The notes: a model not told the origin generated them from the letters alone. Positions 12,505-21,446 are shown, counted from the first letter of the stretch. The stretch: 38,165 nucleotides of DNA from a virus (IMGVR_UViG_3300031463_000542:1-38165), one strand, 5' to 3'. A program made the numbers and translations.

Positions 12505-13176
12505 ATGGACATCAATCAACTAGCTCCCAACAATACTTGGCTTATAGCAGCCAAAGAGAAAGAGTCAGAACTCCTGTCTTTAGGCGTGCCCAAGGGTAGG
12601 ATATTAGATAGTTTGAAGGATGCAGCAAGGTGGGGTCTTTTACCTGATGGGCATGAGTATGCAATTTATTCATTTAGGAAGCGCAATGGTGAAATGACAT
12701 GTTTAGGCTTCCCTATGATAGGGGGCTTAAGGAAAATATCTCTTTCTTCAGGCAAGGTATCCATTCTAAATTCCAACGCTATTTATCCAGGCCAAAAATG
12801 GGAGTATAGGGAAGGCTCAGACCGTGTATTCGTTCACCATGTAAGCTCATCAGACAGGAAAGGCAATCCTACGCATGTATATGCATTCGTGAAGTTTGTG
12901 GGGGGCGACTGGGATGTAGAGCTATGGTCCTGGGATGAGGTAGAAAAGTTCAAGGAAACTATAGGCAGGAAAGAGGAATGGGGGAGTGTGTGGGAAAAAT
13001 TCCCTGTAGCTATGGCCAAGGCTAAAGTGACGAAGAAACTTTTGAGCCGTTATGTGATTGTACCCGAGGATGAAGAAGATGGACAAACCATATCCCAAGA
13101 TACAGGAGTTGAAGAGAAACCTTCCGAGCGCAAGCCAGCTGTGGTTAGCTCAGAAGTGTCGGGCCTCTTGGATTGA
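12505..13176 (+). CDS. recT: RecT-family single-strand annealing protein
   Basis: The 223-residue protein has the RecT/Red-beta family signature: KDAARWGLLPDGHEYAIYSF, then GEMTCLGFPMIGGLRKISL, then GKVSILNSNAIYPGQKWEY, and a final WGSVWEKFPVAMAKAKVTKK block before the low-complexity acidic tail. These proteins anneal complementary single strands in phage recombination and replication-end repair. It overlaps the downstream nuclease gene by about 98 bases; an annealing protein beside an exonuclease is the usual two-gene recombination module. SD AGGAG lies 6 bases before the ATG. Confidence 0.85.
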   Translation: MDINQLAPNNTWLIAAKEKESELLSLGVPKGRILDSLKDAARWGLLPDGHEYAIYSFRKRNGEMTCLGFPMIGGLRKISLSSGKVSILNSNAIYPGQKWEYREGSDRVFVHHVSSSDRKGNPTHVYAFVKFVGGDWDVELWSWDEVEKFKETIGRKEEWGSVWEKFPVAMAKAKVTKKLLSRYVIVPEDEEDGQTISQDTGVEEKPSERKPAVVSSEVSGLLD

Positions 13177-14098
13177 GAGCAAGGCGGCAAAAGAATCCGG
13201 TCTCTTAGCTCCACCTTCTCCATCGATGCAGATAGGCAAAAGGCTGCATCATGTGCTTTCAGAAGAGCTGCCGCCTGGGACAGACGAAGAGAAGGAACTT
13301 CTTGAATGGTCAAGGAGCGTAGTGTCAGAACTTACCAAAGGCCTGACTGTGTTATATGACTACAAGGAACTGGTATTAAGTCGGGTGGGTGAGTATGTAG
13401 GCAGGGCTGACAGGGTGATTGTTACACCTCAGCTTTTGATAGTGGTGGATTGGAAGACAGGTTACAATGATGTAGACATGCCTGGTGAGAACCTGCAGCT
13501 CAAAGCTTATGCACTAGCTGTTATGTCCTGGTGGAAGAAAGACTGCATGGTAGTGGTAGGCTATACAATGGACAGGCGTATTGAGAAAGACATATTTCCG
13601 TATACAGAGGTATGGAAACTAGAGAATGAGATTTTTGGGATTTATGAGTCAGTCAAAGAAGAGTATACGTATGGTCCGCATTGTCGGTGGTGCGCTGGAG
13701 CAGTGACGTGTCCGAAGATAGGTGAATTATGGAAGGAAATGCTTTCAGGAATTCCTCGTATAAAAGAGGATACAGGCAAACTTTTTCTGATAGTGAAAGT
13801 GATAGGCGAGGTGATATCGGGACTAGAGTCAAGGCTCAAGGAAGAAATTATGGAGAAAAAACGAAGTGGAGAAAAGTTGCCAAAAGAGGTTATGGTTTAT
13901 ATGTCTAAGAAATGGCAACTTCCACCGCTCAAGGAGCTTTGGCCTCTATTAAAGAAAATGGGAGTTAAGCCAGAAGATGTATTAGAGAACAGCTATGCAA
14001 AAGAACAATGGATCAAAAAAATCCTCGATGAAGAAAGCTTCAAACAAATCGCAAACCCAGTTCACTTCCCTGTCATCAAACTCTCAGGCACCTCTTGA
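13079..14098 (+). CDS. RecB/Cas4-like PD-(D/E)XK nuclease
   Basis: The product shows the RecB-type nuclease core: MQIGKRLHHVLSE (helix with the conserved H), VGRADRVIV, then LIVVDWKTGYND (motif II/III, D and K catalytic), and ENLQLKAYALA (Q-x-x-x-Y). One early cysteine (LAQKCRASW) and three late ones (CRWCAGAVTC) follow the 1+3 pattern of iron-sulphur nucleases such as Cas4 and AddB. It would resect DNA for RecT. I choose the ATG at 13079, nine bases after GAGG; in-frame ATG 13070 and TTG 13058 are less well placed. The C-terminal ~100 residues are helical and unassigned. It overlaps terL by 104 bases. Confidence 0.8.
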   Translation: MDKPYPKIQELKRNLPSASQLWLAQKCRASWIESKAAKESGLLAPPSPSMQIGKRLHHVLSEELPPGTDEEKELLEWSRSVVSELTKGLTVLYDYKELVLSRVGEYVGRADRVIVTPQLLIVVDWKTGYNDVDMPGENLQLKAYALAVMSWWKKDCMVVVGYTMDRRIEKDIFPYTEVWKLENEIFGIYESVKEEYTYGPHCRWCAGAVTCPKIGELWKEMLSGIPRIKEDTGKLFLIVKVIGEVISGLESRLKEEIMEKKRSGEKLPKEVMVYMSKKWQLPPLKELWPLLKKMGVKPEDVLENSYAKEQWIKKILDEESFKQIANPVHFPVIKLSGTS

Positions 14099-16004
14099 TT
14101 TAGAACTTTTTGCATATTTCGCAAGTTACCTACAATTCGTCTCCAAAGAGAAGGGAATCACCAATCTTAGGCTTTATGACATACAAAAGTTTATATTACA
14201 GGAGCTTTGCAAATATTTATCCCAGGGTATACGTAAATTCATATTCTTGAAATCCAGGCAGATGGGTTGCACAACGCTGTTTTTGGCACTGGATCTTTAT
14301 TGGCTTCTTACACATAAAGGTGTGTCTTTAGCTATAGTGGCTGACAAGGTTGATACGATGCTAGCTATACGCCAGGCCTTTAGGTTTATGGTGAAGAGCC
14401 TACCCAAAGATGTGTTCGATGTAGAAGTACTAGGTGATGATAAGGATGCAATGATATTGCCTGAGGGCAGGGTGATATACTGGCGTCATGCTGGGTCTAG
14501 GCGTACGGAGAGTGATAGAAGTGGTGGTAGGCTCGGTCGTGGTACAGGCATAACCTGTGCGCATATGACTGAAGTAGGGTATTGGAAGCATGATAGTGAG
14601 TATGATGCTATACAGGCATCCTTTTCTGAAATGCATCCAGCAAGGTTTGTAGTAGAAGAAAGCACAGCTGGCGGGGCAGGACTTTTCAAAGAACTGTGGG
14701 AACAAGCAGAGAGTGGGAACATGGTAAGCAAGCGTGCCATATTCTTGCCATGGTGGAGGGATAGTCGATATGATTTGCCAAGAGACTCAGAAGCGTTCAA
14801 GCATTATGTGAAGGCTGATCCGATAGATGGAGAATTGGATTGGGTGTATGAAATCAAGGATAAGTATGGAGTAGAGCTTAAGGACAGTCAGATTGCTTGG
14901 TATAGGTACATCGTAAATGAAAAGTACAGGGGAATGATAAGTAGGGCCTATGAGGAATTCCCTCCACTTCCAGAAATGGCATTCCAGTATCATCAGAACT
15001 CGTTTTTCAGTTTTTCATTGATCAAATCCCATGCTGATGAATTGAGGGAGAACCCTCCAGCAGAACTCAAGGTAGGTTTTCAGTTCGGAACATGGCTACA
15101 TGACACAGTGGCAAACGAGAATCCAGAAGGATCACTTACGATATGGGAAAAGCCAGAAACAGGCATGAAGTATGCAGCGGGTTGTGATCCGAAGTATGGT
15201 AGCCTGGAGAGTGATTGTGCAGCGTGCATATCGGTTTGGAAATGTTATAGTGATAAGATAGTGCAGGTAGCTGAATTCAATGATCCGAATGTATCATGCA
15301 GTCAACTTGCATGGGTGATTGCGTATTTGAGTGGGCTTTATCATCCACTTTATGTAAACATAGAATTAGGCGGAGGAGGCTATGCTGTGTTCCAAGAAAT
15401 GCAAAGAATACAACAGGAGTACACAAAAGAAGGCTCTAAGATTGTACATACAGGAGGAGGGCTAACGCATACGAATTTTATAGACTCAGTGATGCATTAT
15501 ATATGGAGAAAGCCAGACGCTTTAGGTGGAGGGGGAGCGTATCATTGGAAAACTAGTCATGACAGCAAGCTAAAGTTATTACATCAGTTCCGTGATGCGT
15601 TTATGAGAGACATGCTGCATGTGAGATCACTCATGTTATATGAGCAGATGTCATTCTTTCTTGAGGATGAGAATGATGTTTGGTCAGAGGAGACAAGCGA
15701 TCGCGTAATAGCTGCAGGGCTTGCTGTACAGGTGTATTTCGATGTTCTGTACAACATCCTCATTGAAGAAAAAATATTTTGGGATGGGAAGATAAGCAAT
15801 AGTTCTCTCTTGCAATCAGAAGAAACCCAAGTACATTCCCTGAAACCACCTACGAAGGAGGAATTGATTAGGCATTGTATATACTCTTTTATAGGCAAGC
15901 AATTAGAGAAACCGAAAGATCCTTTAGAAATATGGAGGCAGAAGAAAAGAAATGACTTTGTACAAATGCAGGGGGTGCGGCGCAGTTTACAAAAGCGTCG
16001 TTAA
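13995..16004 (+). CDS. terL: Terminase large subunit
   Basis: The 669-residue packaging motor and nuclease has an ATPase domain with a Walker A-like FLKSRQMGCTT (residues 84-94), in which the usual GKT is replaced by GCT as in many terminases, and a Walker B/acidic region CAHMTEVGYW. The RNase H-like nuclease domain begins around YAAGCDPKYGSLESDCAACI. It packages DNA through the portal encoded downstream. The N-terminal ~30 residues are basic and polar, and the first ~104 bases overlap the nuclease gene; an ATG at 14028 is an alternative start. I see no convincing small terminase; the Zn-ribbon protein that follows is in an odd place for one. Confidence 0.88.
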   Translation: MQKNNGSKKSSMKKASNKSQTQFTSLSSNSQAPLDLELFAYFASYLQFVSKEKGITNLRLYDIQKFILQELCKYLSQGIRKFIFLKSRQMGCTTLFLALDLYWLLTHKGVSLAIVADKVDTMLAIRQAFRFMVKSLPKDVFDVEVLGDDKDAMILPEGRVIYWRHAGSRRTESDRSGGRLGRGTGITCAHMTEVGYWKHDSEYDAIQASFSEMHPARFVVEESTAGGAGLFKELWEQAESGNMVSKRAIFLPWWRDSRYDLPRDSEAFKHYVKADPIDGELDWVYEIKDKYGVELKDSQIAWYRYIVNEKYRGMISRAYEEFPPLPEMAFQYHQNSFFSFSLIKSHADELRENPPAELKVGFQFGTWLHDTVANENPEGSLTIWEKPETGMKYAAGCDPKYGSLESDCAACISVWKCYSDKIVQVAEFNDPNVSCSQLAWVIAYLSGLYHPLYVNIELGGGGYAVFQEMQRIQQEYTKEGSKIVHTGGGLTHTNFIDSVMHYIWRKPDALGGGGAYHWKTSHDSKLKLLHQFRDAFMRDMLHVRSLMLYEQMSFFLEDENDVWSEETSDRVIAAGLAVQVYFDVLYNILIEEKIFWDGKISNSSLLQSEETQVHSLKPPTKEELIRHCIYSFIGKQLEKPKDPLEIWRQKKRNDFVQMQGVRRSLQKRR

Positions 16005-16473
16005 AGTATGCCCATCATGTGGCAGCAAATCATGTATAGCTGTATACAACGTAGAGGAGGATGATATACCTAACAAGAGAAGTCCTAGATACGACTTCCA
16101 AGTATCCAAGAGTGAAGTAAGGAAAAAGCTCAAACGTATCAACAAAATAGCTGAAGTGCAGCTCAAAAAGATGGGGATTAGTGATTATCCATACAATCCT
16201 GATGGTACATCTAAGATGAGCAAGATTGTGAAAGAAAAATCATTAAAAATCATCAAGGATAGCGCCAAAGGAACTCCACTTGAGAACTCGGCTCAGCTGG
16301 ATGATTCAATGAATTTCTGGGGATTACAGTTTGGGGGCCAGAGAATAGACGGAAGAAAGTTAAAACAAATGAACTTCCAGCCTCAAATAAGTCTAAAAGA
16401 TGCAGCTCCCAATCTACGTGATGTAGAAGAAGGAATATCTAGGAATCTCATAAATGTTATAAATGCAAATTGA
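15952..16473 (+). CDS. Zinc-ribbon protein between terminase and portal
   Basis: The 173-residue protein starts with a four-cysteine zinc ribbon, C6-x2-C9 and C20-x2-C23 (YKCRGCGAVY, VCPSCGS). A basic helical segment (SKSEVRKKLKRINKIAEVQLKK) and a polar remainder follow. It overlaps terL by 53 bases and the portal gene by 11. The ribbon and basic helix suggest nucleic-acid or motor contact during packaging, or a head completion role. No closer family is recognised. Confidence 0.75.
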   Translation: MTLYKCRGCGAVYKSVVKVCPSCGSKSCIAVYNVEEDDIPNKRSPRYDFQVSKSEVRKKLKRINKIAEVQLKKMGISDYPYNPDGTSKMSKIVKEKSLKIIKDSAKGTPLENSAQLDDSMNFWGLQFGGQRIDGRKLKQMNFQPQISLKDAAPNLRDVEEGISRNLINVINAN

Positions 16474-18157
16474 GAAGAAACTAGAGCATAGACTCACTCA
16501 AGTTCAGAGAATATATGAACTTTGCACTTCTTCTCAACAGCGCAGAAGAAGCAACCTAAGGAAATGGCGAGAAGCCTATGATTATGGGAAGACAGAAAGA
16601 GAGGTAGGTTCCTCGAGTGCTTTGCGCAAGATACAGCCATTCATCAACTTTTATGCCTCTCTTCTTTATCTTCCTATAACAACAAAACTCAAATTAGATT
16701 TCAATGGCGATCAAGACATCGATCTGCCCAATTTTGTGCCGAAATCTTCTGCTGCAACAAGCTACATCAACAAATGTTTCCAAACAACAAATACGGATAT
16801 AGTCATAAGCCAATCTGTTATAGAGAGCCTAATAGGCGGATCGGCTTTTATAAAATTCACCTTAAGAGAGGATGATATATCAGGTTATTCACTCCAAGCC
16901 AATCTAGTTCTTCCTGAGCAAATGGGGGTATGGAGAGAAGACAGCAACTCGTTAGATGATCAGGAAGTTGTGACATTCATGACCAAGCTCACATTCCCAG
17001 AATTAAGGAGGTGGCTGTATTCTAACCATCCTAAGGAACGGGCTAAGAAGATATTAGAAGAAATAGTGGCTAGAGGTTTTGAGGATGGTCAGACCATGGG
17101 AGAACAGCAAGGGCTTCTTGTGGTCACAGGCGCTCCTGGAGCACCCCAGGTTACTACGCATCCTGAAGCTATAGCCGATATGGTCACATACAATCCAGAA
17201 GTAGCTGCCTCGTTGTATGATTATAAGGAGATATGGGTATGGGATGATGAGTTAGAGGATTATAGGGATATAGTCACAATAGGCGATTCAACTATAGCCT
17301 TTGATTCAGGCGATCCAGAGATGGGAGGTATTCCTGGTAGACCTAATCCATTCATTGAAGGCGAACATCCGTTTTGCCAGATTGTAGTGGATGTGAAGAG
17401 TGGATGGTTTTGGGGCAAGAGTTTTGTCGAAGACATAAGCCTAATACAGGACTGGATCAACGATAGACTTCTTCAAATAGATCTTTTGTTCCAATTAGCA
17501 TTGGATCCACCAGTTGCGTTCGTAGGACCGAATCTTGCGTTGTCGGAAGAGAAAGTAAACCAATTCTTTTCCCCAGGTGGTAGGATAAAGTTAGGAACTC
17601 CTAACTCAACTGTACAAGTATTCTTTCCCCAAATCCCTGAATCCTCAATGCCGCTTATGGAATATATGGAAAGACAAATGCATGAGCAGGCCAACCTTGG
17701 TCCTATTTTGTTAGGGAAAGAAACACAAGGTACTAAAGGTGCAGAGCATGCAGCAGTATCGGCGGTGATGGGATCCAGTGATGTATTGAGAAAGAGTATC
17801 CTTTTAGAGAAGCAAATAGAAACCATTGTTAATAAGATGTATCATGCACTTAGGACGTATAATACTACGAAGCTAGTTGATGAGAATGGACTTGCATTCA
17901 TACTAGCTCAACTTCCTAAAGGGGTGAGTGTAAGAGTAGACTCTCATTCATCAAGTCCAGTAATGCGAGGCAGAAGAGAAGCACTGATCAAAGAACTATT
18001 CCAGGCAGGGATTATAGACGGCAAGACAGTTTTAGAAGAATTTGAAAGCGATCTTTCATTAGGCGAGCTTGCGATGCAAAGATACGAGAAGATGGAGAAG
18101 CTGCGCCAGATAGCTCAGGCCGCACACGAAGTCGAACAACAAGCCAAGAAAAAATAA
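16463..18157 (+). CDS. Portal (head-tail connector) protein
   Basis: The 564-residue protein has the position and features of podovirus-type portals: an N-terminal helical region (QQRRRSNLRKWREAYDYGK), then a core with SGWFWGKSFVEDISLIQDWIND, then ANLGPILLGKETQGTKGAEHAAVS before the long stem helix, and a C-terminal coiled region (KMEKLRQIAQAAHEVEQQ). It forms the ring through which terminase pumps DNA. It starts inside the Zn-ribbon gene. After it comes the one gap with a promoter-like sequence in the head gene cluster. Confidence 0.85.
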   Translation: MQIEKKLEHRLTQVQRIYELCTSSQQRRRSNLRKWREAYDYGKTEREVGSSSALRKIQPFINFYASLLYLPITTKLKLDFNGDQDIDLPNFVPKSSAATSYINKCFQTTNTDIVISQSVIESLIGGSAFIKFTLREDDISGYSLQANLVLPEQMGVWREDSNSLDDQEVVTFMTKLTFPELRRWLYSNHPKERAKKILEEIVARGFEDGQTMGEQQGLLVVTGAPGAPQVTTHPEAIADMVTYNPEVAASLYDYKEIWVWDDELEDYRDIVTIGDSTIAFDSGDPEMGGIPGRPNPFIEGEHPFCQIVVDVKSGWFWGKSFVEDISLIQDWINDRLLQIDLLFQLALDPPVAFVGPNLALSEEKVNQFFSPGGRIKLGTPNSTVQVFFPQIPESSMPLMEYMERQMHEQANLGPILLGKETQGTKGAEHAAVSAVMGSSDVLRKSILLEKQIETIVNKMYHALRTYNTTKLVDENGLAFILAQLPKGVSVRVDSHSSSPVMRGRREALIKELFQAGIIDGKTVLEEFESDLSLGELAMQRYEKMEKLRQIAQAAHEVEQQAKKK

Positions 18158-18190
18158 TTCTCTATTACTAATCCTATTGATAAAAATCTG

Positions 18191-18228
18191 TTGACTTTTT
18201 TTATATTCTCTATTAAGTCTATAGAGAA
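18191..18228 (+). promoter_or_regulatory. Candidate promoter and hairpin before the head genes
   Basis: TTGACT at 18191-18196 is followed by an AT-rich stretch with only weak -10 candidates (TATTAA after 14 bases, TAAGTC after 17). Overlapping this is a perfect hairpin, TTCTCTAT-TAAGTCT-ATAGAGAA (18206-18228), whose right arm ends two bases before the SD GAGGG. Its left arm sequence TTCTCTATTA also occurs at 18158-18167. The hairpin could act as an operator or control the SD. Confidence 0.4.
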
Positions 18229-18243
18229 AGGAGGGAATTCTAC

Positions 18244-18318
18244 ATGGACATAAGCAAAATTCTGAGATTTGAAAGACATAAAAGGAAGCATGAAAGAAAA
18301 GGCGGTCGGAGGAGATAA
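18244..18318 (+). CDS. 24-residue basic peptide
   Basis: ATG at 18244 follows AAAGGAGGG with 8-base spacing and opens 24 codons ending in TAA (18316-18318). The peptide is very basic (MDISKILRF followed by KRKHERKGGRRR-type residues). Its last codons form the SD (GGAGGAG) of the next gene, so it may serve as a leader that couples translation. The strong SD makes it more likely real than chance, but it is very short. Confidence 0.45.
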   Translation: MDISKILRFERHKRKHERKGGRRR

Positions 18319-18320
18319 TA

Positions 18321-18737
18321 GTGCCTGAGGGAAGCGATTTACCAATTGCCAATCCCCAAGACCTGGAAGGGGCCAGCCCTGGAGGTGGCCCCCAGCCTCC
18401 TGGTCAGTCTGCTCCAGAAGGTCCAGGTGGTGCTCCAGCCGAAGGGGTAACATCCAAGGCTGATCCTGCGGCTCAAATAATGCGAGCTCAGGAAACGCTA
18501 AGAGAGGCTATGGCAAGGTTGTGGGCTGCTGTGCAAATGTATGGAATATCTAGCGAGGAGGGCAAACAAATTATAGCTTCCATGCACAGGCTAAGCAGAA
18601 TCACATATGGTAGAGGCAAAGAAGGTACAGCTCTGACTGAACTTATGACATTGGAAAACCAAAAGGCTAACCTCAAGGCAAGGCAACTTCCGACACCACC
18701 AAGTCCTGCGGGACTAGAAGCTGCAATGAATGCATAG
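18321..18737 (+). CDS. Hypothetical head-region protein with Pro/Gly-rich N terminus
   Basis: The 138-residue product starts from GTG at 18321, eight bases behind GGAGGAG. The first ~45 residues are Pro/Gly-rich and disordered (SPGGGPQPPGQSAPEGPGG); the remainder is helical (AQETLREAMARLWAAVQMY). It lies between portal and scaffold-like genes and is likely a head assembly factor. No family is recognised. Confidence 0.7.
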   Translation: MPEGSDLPIANPQDLEGASPGGGPQPPGQSAPEGPGGAPAEGVTSKADPAAQIMRAQETLREAMARLWAAVQMYGISSEEGKQIIASMHRLSRITYGRGKEGTALTELMTLENQKANLKARQLPTPPSPAGLEAAMNA

Positions 18738-18749
18738 GGAGAAACAAAT

Positions 18750-18920
18750 ATGGCTTTAAAACCAAGAGCAACACCAGACAGAGGCGATTCAGTAAAAAAG
18801 AAATGGAAGTTCTTTTACAACAGAGCTCCCAATCCTGAATTCCCTTGTGGTTATCAATTAGTGAAGAAAGGCGAAACACAGAAGGTTACGAAGAGAGGCA
18901 CACATGAAGCCCAGACATAA
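18750..18920 (+). CDS. Small basic hypothetical protein, 56 aa
   Basis: ATG at 18750 is preceded by GGGAGAAAC and starts 12 bases after the previous stop. The product is basic (MALKPRATPDRGDSVKKKWK, then FFYNRAPNPEFPCGYQLVKK) and looks like a small beta-type module. It overlaps the next gene by 17 bases. The tight packing between head genes and good spacing support it as real. Function unknown, perhaps a head decoration or completion protein. Confidence 0.6.
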   Translation: MALKPRATPDRGDSVKKKWKFFYNRAPNPEFPCGYQLVKKGETQKVTKRGTHEAQT

Positions 18921-19107
18921 ATTTGAGCCTAGAGGCAATCCTATGCGATTCCTCAAACGTGTATCAACGACATACTCTACGATAGCCACTATAGGGGGGG
19001 AGGAGGATAAGTATGTAGACAGGTTTGTTGATGAGAACAGGAAAGAGAACAGCACGTTATGGAGAGATCCTAGAGGATCTGTGAGGAGGGCAGGCAAATG
19101 GCAATGA
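18904..19107 (+). CDS. Small hypothetical protein, 67 aa
   Basis: It starts within the preceding gene (ATG at 18904 behind AGAGAGG) and ends 10 bases into the scaffold-like gene. The product is strongly charged (MKPRHKFEPRGNPMRFLKRV, then GGEEDKYVDRFVDENRKEN) with no recognisable domain. Overlaps at both ends and its place in the head cluster support coding. Confidence 0.6.
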   Translation: MKPRHKFEPRGNPMRFLKRVSTTYSTIATIGGEEDKYVDRFVDENRKENSTLWRDPRGSVRRAGKWQ

Positions 19108-19670
19108 CAGATGAACAATGGGCTCAAATAGCCAAGGATGCTTGGGCGGATCCTGAGCTATCTAAAGAAGTTAGGAAATGGTATTCGAAGAAATACAAAG
19201 TACCCCTTCCAGATGTTGAAGCGGAACGAGTGGCGGAAGAAAAGCTAGAGCCTATCAAGAAAGAATTAGAAGAGCTAAAGAAAACAAAAGAAGAATTGGA
19301 TTTTGAAAAAAAAGAAAGAACGAAGAGGGAAAAGGCAGGACTTTATGCGAAAGGCTTGACTGACGAAGACATCAACGCAGCTATAAAGAAATTAGCAGAA
19401 AAGGGAATTTATATAGACAACTATGAATTGCTTGAAGAATTAAGAATGCATCCAAAATTCCAGGACATTATCCCAAAGGCACAAGCAGCCAAGGAAGAAG
19501 AACTGCCACCCTTAGATATAAATCCAGAAGAGTATGTGAAAAACAGGTCTGCCGTCCGGAGAAAAACATTAACTCAGGTATTGGGAGAGGCAGAAAAAAA
19601 ATTCGGAGGTCTTACACCAAACAAATTATTCGTTTCAGCTAAAGATTACATACCAACAACAAGGAGATAA
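19098..19670 (+). CDS. Probable scaffolding protein
   Basis: The 190-residue protein is highly charged and helical, with a coiled-coil stretch (EPIKKELEELKKTKEELDFE) and acidic and Pro-containing parts. It sits directly before the major capsid gene, the standard place for scaffold in podoviruses. SD GGAGG lies 8 bases before the ATG. The assignment rests on position, size and composition, since scaffold proteins are poorly conserved. Confidence 0.6.
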   Translation: MAMTDEQWAQIAKDAWADPELSKEVRKWYSKKYKVPLPDVEAERVAEEKLEPIKKELEELKKTKEELDFEKKERTKREKAGLYAKGLTDEDINAAIKKLAEKGIYIDNYELLEELRMHPKFQDIIPKAQAAKEEELPPLDINPEEYVKNRSAVRRKTLTQVLGEAEKKFGGLTPNKLFVSAKDYIPTTRR

Positions 19671-19675
19671 GATAG

Positions 19676-20704
19676 ATGCCGCAGCTAGGAGTAGGTTTAG
19701 TTCCCCAATCGCCAGTAGGTGTATCACTAACATATATTACATCACGTGGTATATTGCCAAACGTATATCTACAAGTTTTCACTTCGACTCCAACCTTGTT
19801 CTTGCTTCTTTCAAATAGAAGCGAGCATACAGGTGGTGTTAGTTCTATCTCTGCGCCTGTGGTGATGGACAATCTGACACCTGCGCAGTGGATAAGCTAC
19901 AATGCTAATTTCGCTCCGCCTCCATTCGATCTGCAAGGGATGATGCTTGCAGAATGGAACACAACGGTGTGCGGTGTTCCTGTTCCTATAAGTTTGCCAG
20001 AATTGCTCTTACAAGAAGGCAATGCGATATTGCCAATTCTAGATGCTCGGTGCAATTCAGTTGCTCTTGCGTTCCAAGATGCTTTATCCAATGCTATTTT
20101 CGGAAATTCTTACAATGGTGGAAATACGCTTGCCTTGGAAGGATTCCCTGACGCTATAGACAATGGGAATCAAATTGCAACCTATGGAGGTATTCTTAGG
20201 GGAGGCACAAACGCATTGTACCCTCAATTTCAATCTACTGTATATCAATTAACTGGCTCGCCTCTTCCAACAAGACAGGATGTTATACAACGCATCACTG
20301 GTGTAGCCAGGAAAATGGGTGAAAAACCCACGGCTTGCGTTATGGGGTTCGGCACATGGGCAGCGTTAGCGGAAAGCTTCGTAGGAATAGAAAATATGTA
20401 TTTAGTTCCTGGGCAAGAGAATAGATCTCTGACTTACCATTCTGGATTTGATACGTTAATGGTAGCCGGAGTTCCTATATATCCGGACGTGTATTGCCCA
20501 GAAGGAATAATGTATATCCTCAACACGAATTATCTGAAAATTTTTGTGCATGAGGATTTGTATTTTTCCTGGTCAGACTGGTACAGCTTGATACCTTCCT
20601 TCTCATTGTCTTTTATTGGAATCGAGCTTTTTTCAGGACAATTAGTTAACCTTAGGCCGAATTCTTGCGGTGTTGTTCAAGGATATGGATATATAAGCTT
20701 TTAA
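19676..20704 (+). CDS. Major capsid protein
   Basis: The 342-residue protein follows the scaffold-like gene and precedes small head and adaptor genes, the major capsid position. It is strand-rich with small residues, without long charged helices. Segments include AEWNTTVCGVPVPISLPELL and DALSNAIFGNSYNGG. Length fits an HK97-fold capsid protein of a 38-kb phage. There is no SD of note (GAGATAAGATAG before ATG). No specific capsid family is recognised; the call is mainly positional. Confidence 0.75.
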   Translation: MPQLGVGLVPQSPVGVSLTYITSRGILPNVYLQVFTSTPTLFLLLSNRSEHTGGVSSISAPVVMDNLTPAQWISYNANFAPPPFDLQGMMLAEWNTTVCGVPVPISLPELLLQEGNAILPILDARCNSVALAFQDALSNAIFGNSYNGGNTLALEGFPDAIDNGNQIATYGGILRGGTNALYPQFQSTVYQLTGSPLPTRQDVIQRITGVARKMGEKPTACVMGFGTWAALAESFVGIENMYLVPGQENRSLTYHSGFDTLMVAGVPIYPDVYCPEGIMYILNTNYLKIFVHEDLYFSWSDWYSLIPSFSLSFIGIELFSGQLVNLRPNSCGVVQGYGYISF

Positions 20705-20722
20705 TAAAAGGAGAATAAGAAT

Positions 20723-21118
20723 ATGCCGATGACGCCTGGAGTAAACTTTGAATTTCCCACTGTAACCTCTCCGCCGGCTTCCATACCTGGCGTAATGGAA
20801 ATAGGGGGTCAGCCTCCGTTTTATCAGAACGTAGTTCCTGGTGGCAGCGTATCCATAGCAGCGAGTGGTGCAGCTAGCTCCTCAAGTCTTGGGATTGTGT
20901 CTCAAGGGCTTTTCGTAGTTTTGTTACCAGCTGGGGTAGCGATTCAATACAACACGAACAACCCTAACTATGGTGGTTCTTCTAATTGGGTAACCATAAT
21001 CCCAGCCCAATCAGCTGCGACATGGCTTACTCTGATATTAGATGGAGAGAATTTCCAGTTTGCGAATACGAGTAACGCTGCGGCGGCTGTAACAACAATT
21101 CTAGCAATACAACGATGA
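20723..21118 (+). CDS. Hypothetical small structural protein, 131 aa
   Basis: A Ser/Gly/Ala-rich, beta-type protein (VSIAASGAASSSSLGIVSQG, then VIIPAQSAATWLTLILDGEN-type strands). It follows the major capsid gene with a good SD (AAAAGGAG). Size and composition suit a head decoration or fibre-like protein. It overlaps the next gene as ATGA. Confidence 0.7.
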   Translation: MPMTPGVNFEFPTVTSPPASIPGVMEIGGQPPFYQNVVPGGSVSIAASGAASSSSLGIVSQGLFVVLLPAGVAIQYNTNNPNYGGSSNWVTIIPAQSAATWLTLILDGENFQFANTSNAAAAVTTILAIQR

Positions 21119-21441
21119 AACGCATAAAGATAACGAACAGGACTGATTCTCCTATGGTGTTTAAATATGATGGCAAGGTGTATGAAATAGGGCCTAAAGA
21201 ATCTGCAACCTTGTCTCCTGATGTAGCTGCGCATGCGTTTGGGGTTGTGGTGAGGGATGGCAAACTAGAGATAGACAAAGAGCTTTTCAAGCGTGCTGCG
21301 CTTATGCGTGGGTATGGATGGATGATAGTAAGGGATCCTAACATTCCGAATGGGCACAAGCTTATACCTGAACGATTCGAAGAGTTTAGAAAAAGTTTTT
21401 CAGCAAGCCTTATTGAAGTCAAAGAAGTAGAAGTAGCTTAG
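21115..21441 (+). CDS. Hypothetical structural-region protein, 108 aa
   Basis: The product has a basic, strand-rich N-terminal half (MKRIKITNRTDSPMVFKYDG, then PKESATLS) and a helical end (ERFEEFRKSFSASLIE). ATGA couples it to the preceding gene. Placed between head protein and adaptor, it is probably a virion or head completion protein. No family is recognised. Confidence 0.7.
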   Translation: MKRIKITNRTDSPMVFKYDGKVYEIGPKESATLSPDVAAHAFGVVVRDGKLEIDKELFKRAALMRGYGWMIVRDPNIPNGHKLIPERFEEFRKSFSASLIEVKEVEVA

Positions 21442-21446
21442 AAGAT

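Noticed and set aside
12480-12524. 14-codon frame before recT as a gene
   Set aside because: It has GGAGG close to its ATG but overlaps the recT start and is too short to support; it is mentioned only as a possible coupling leader.
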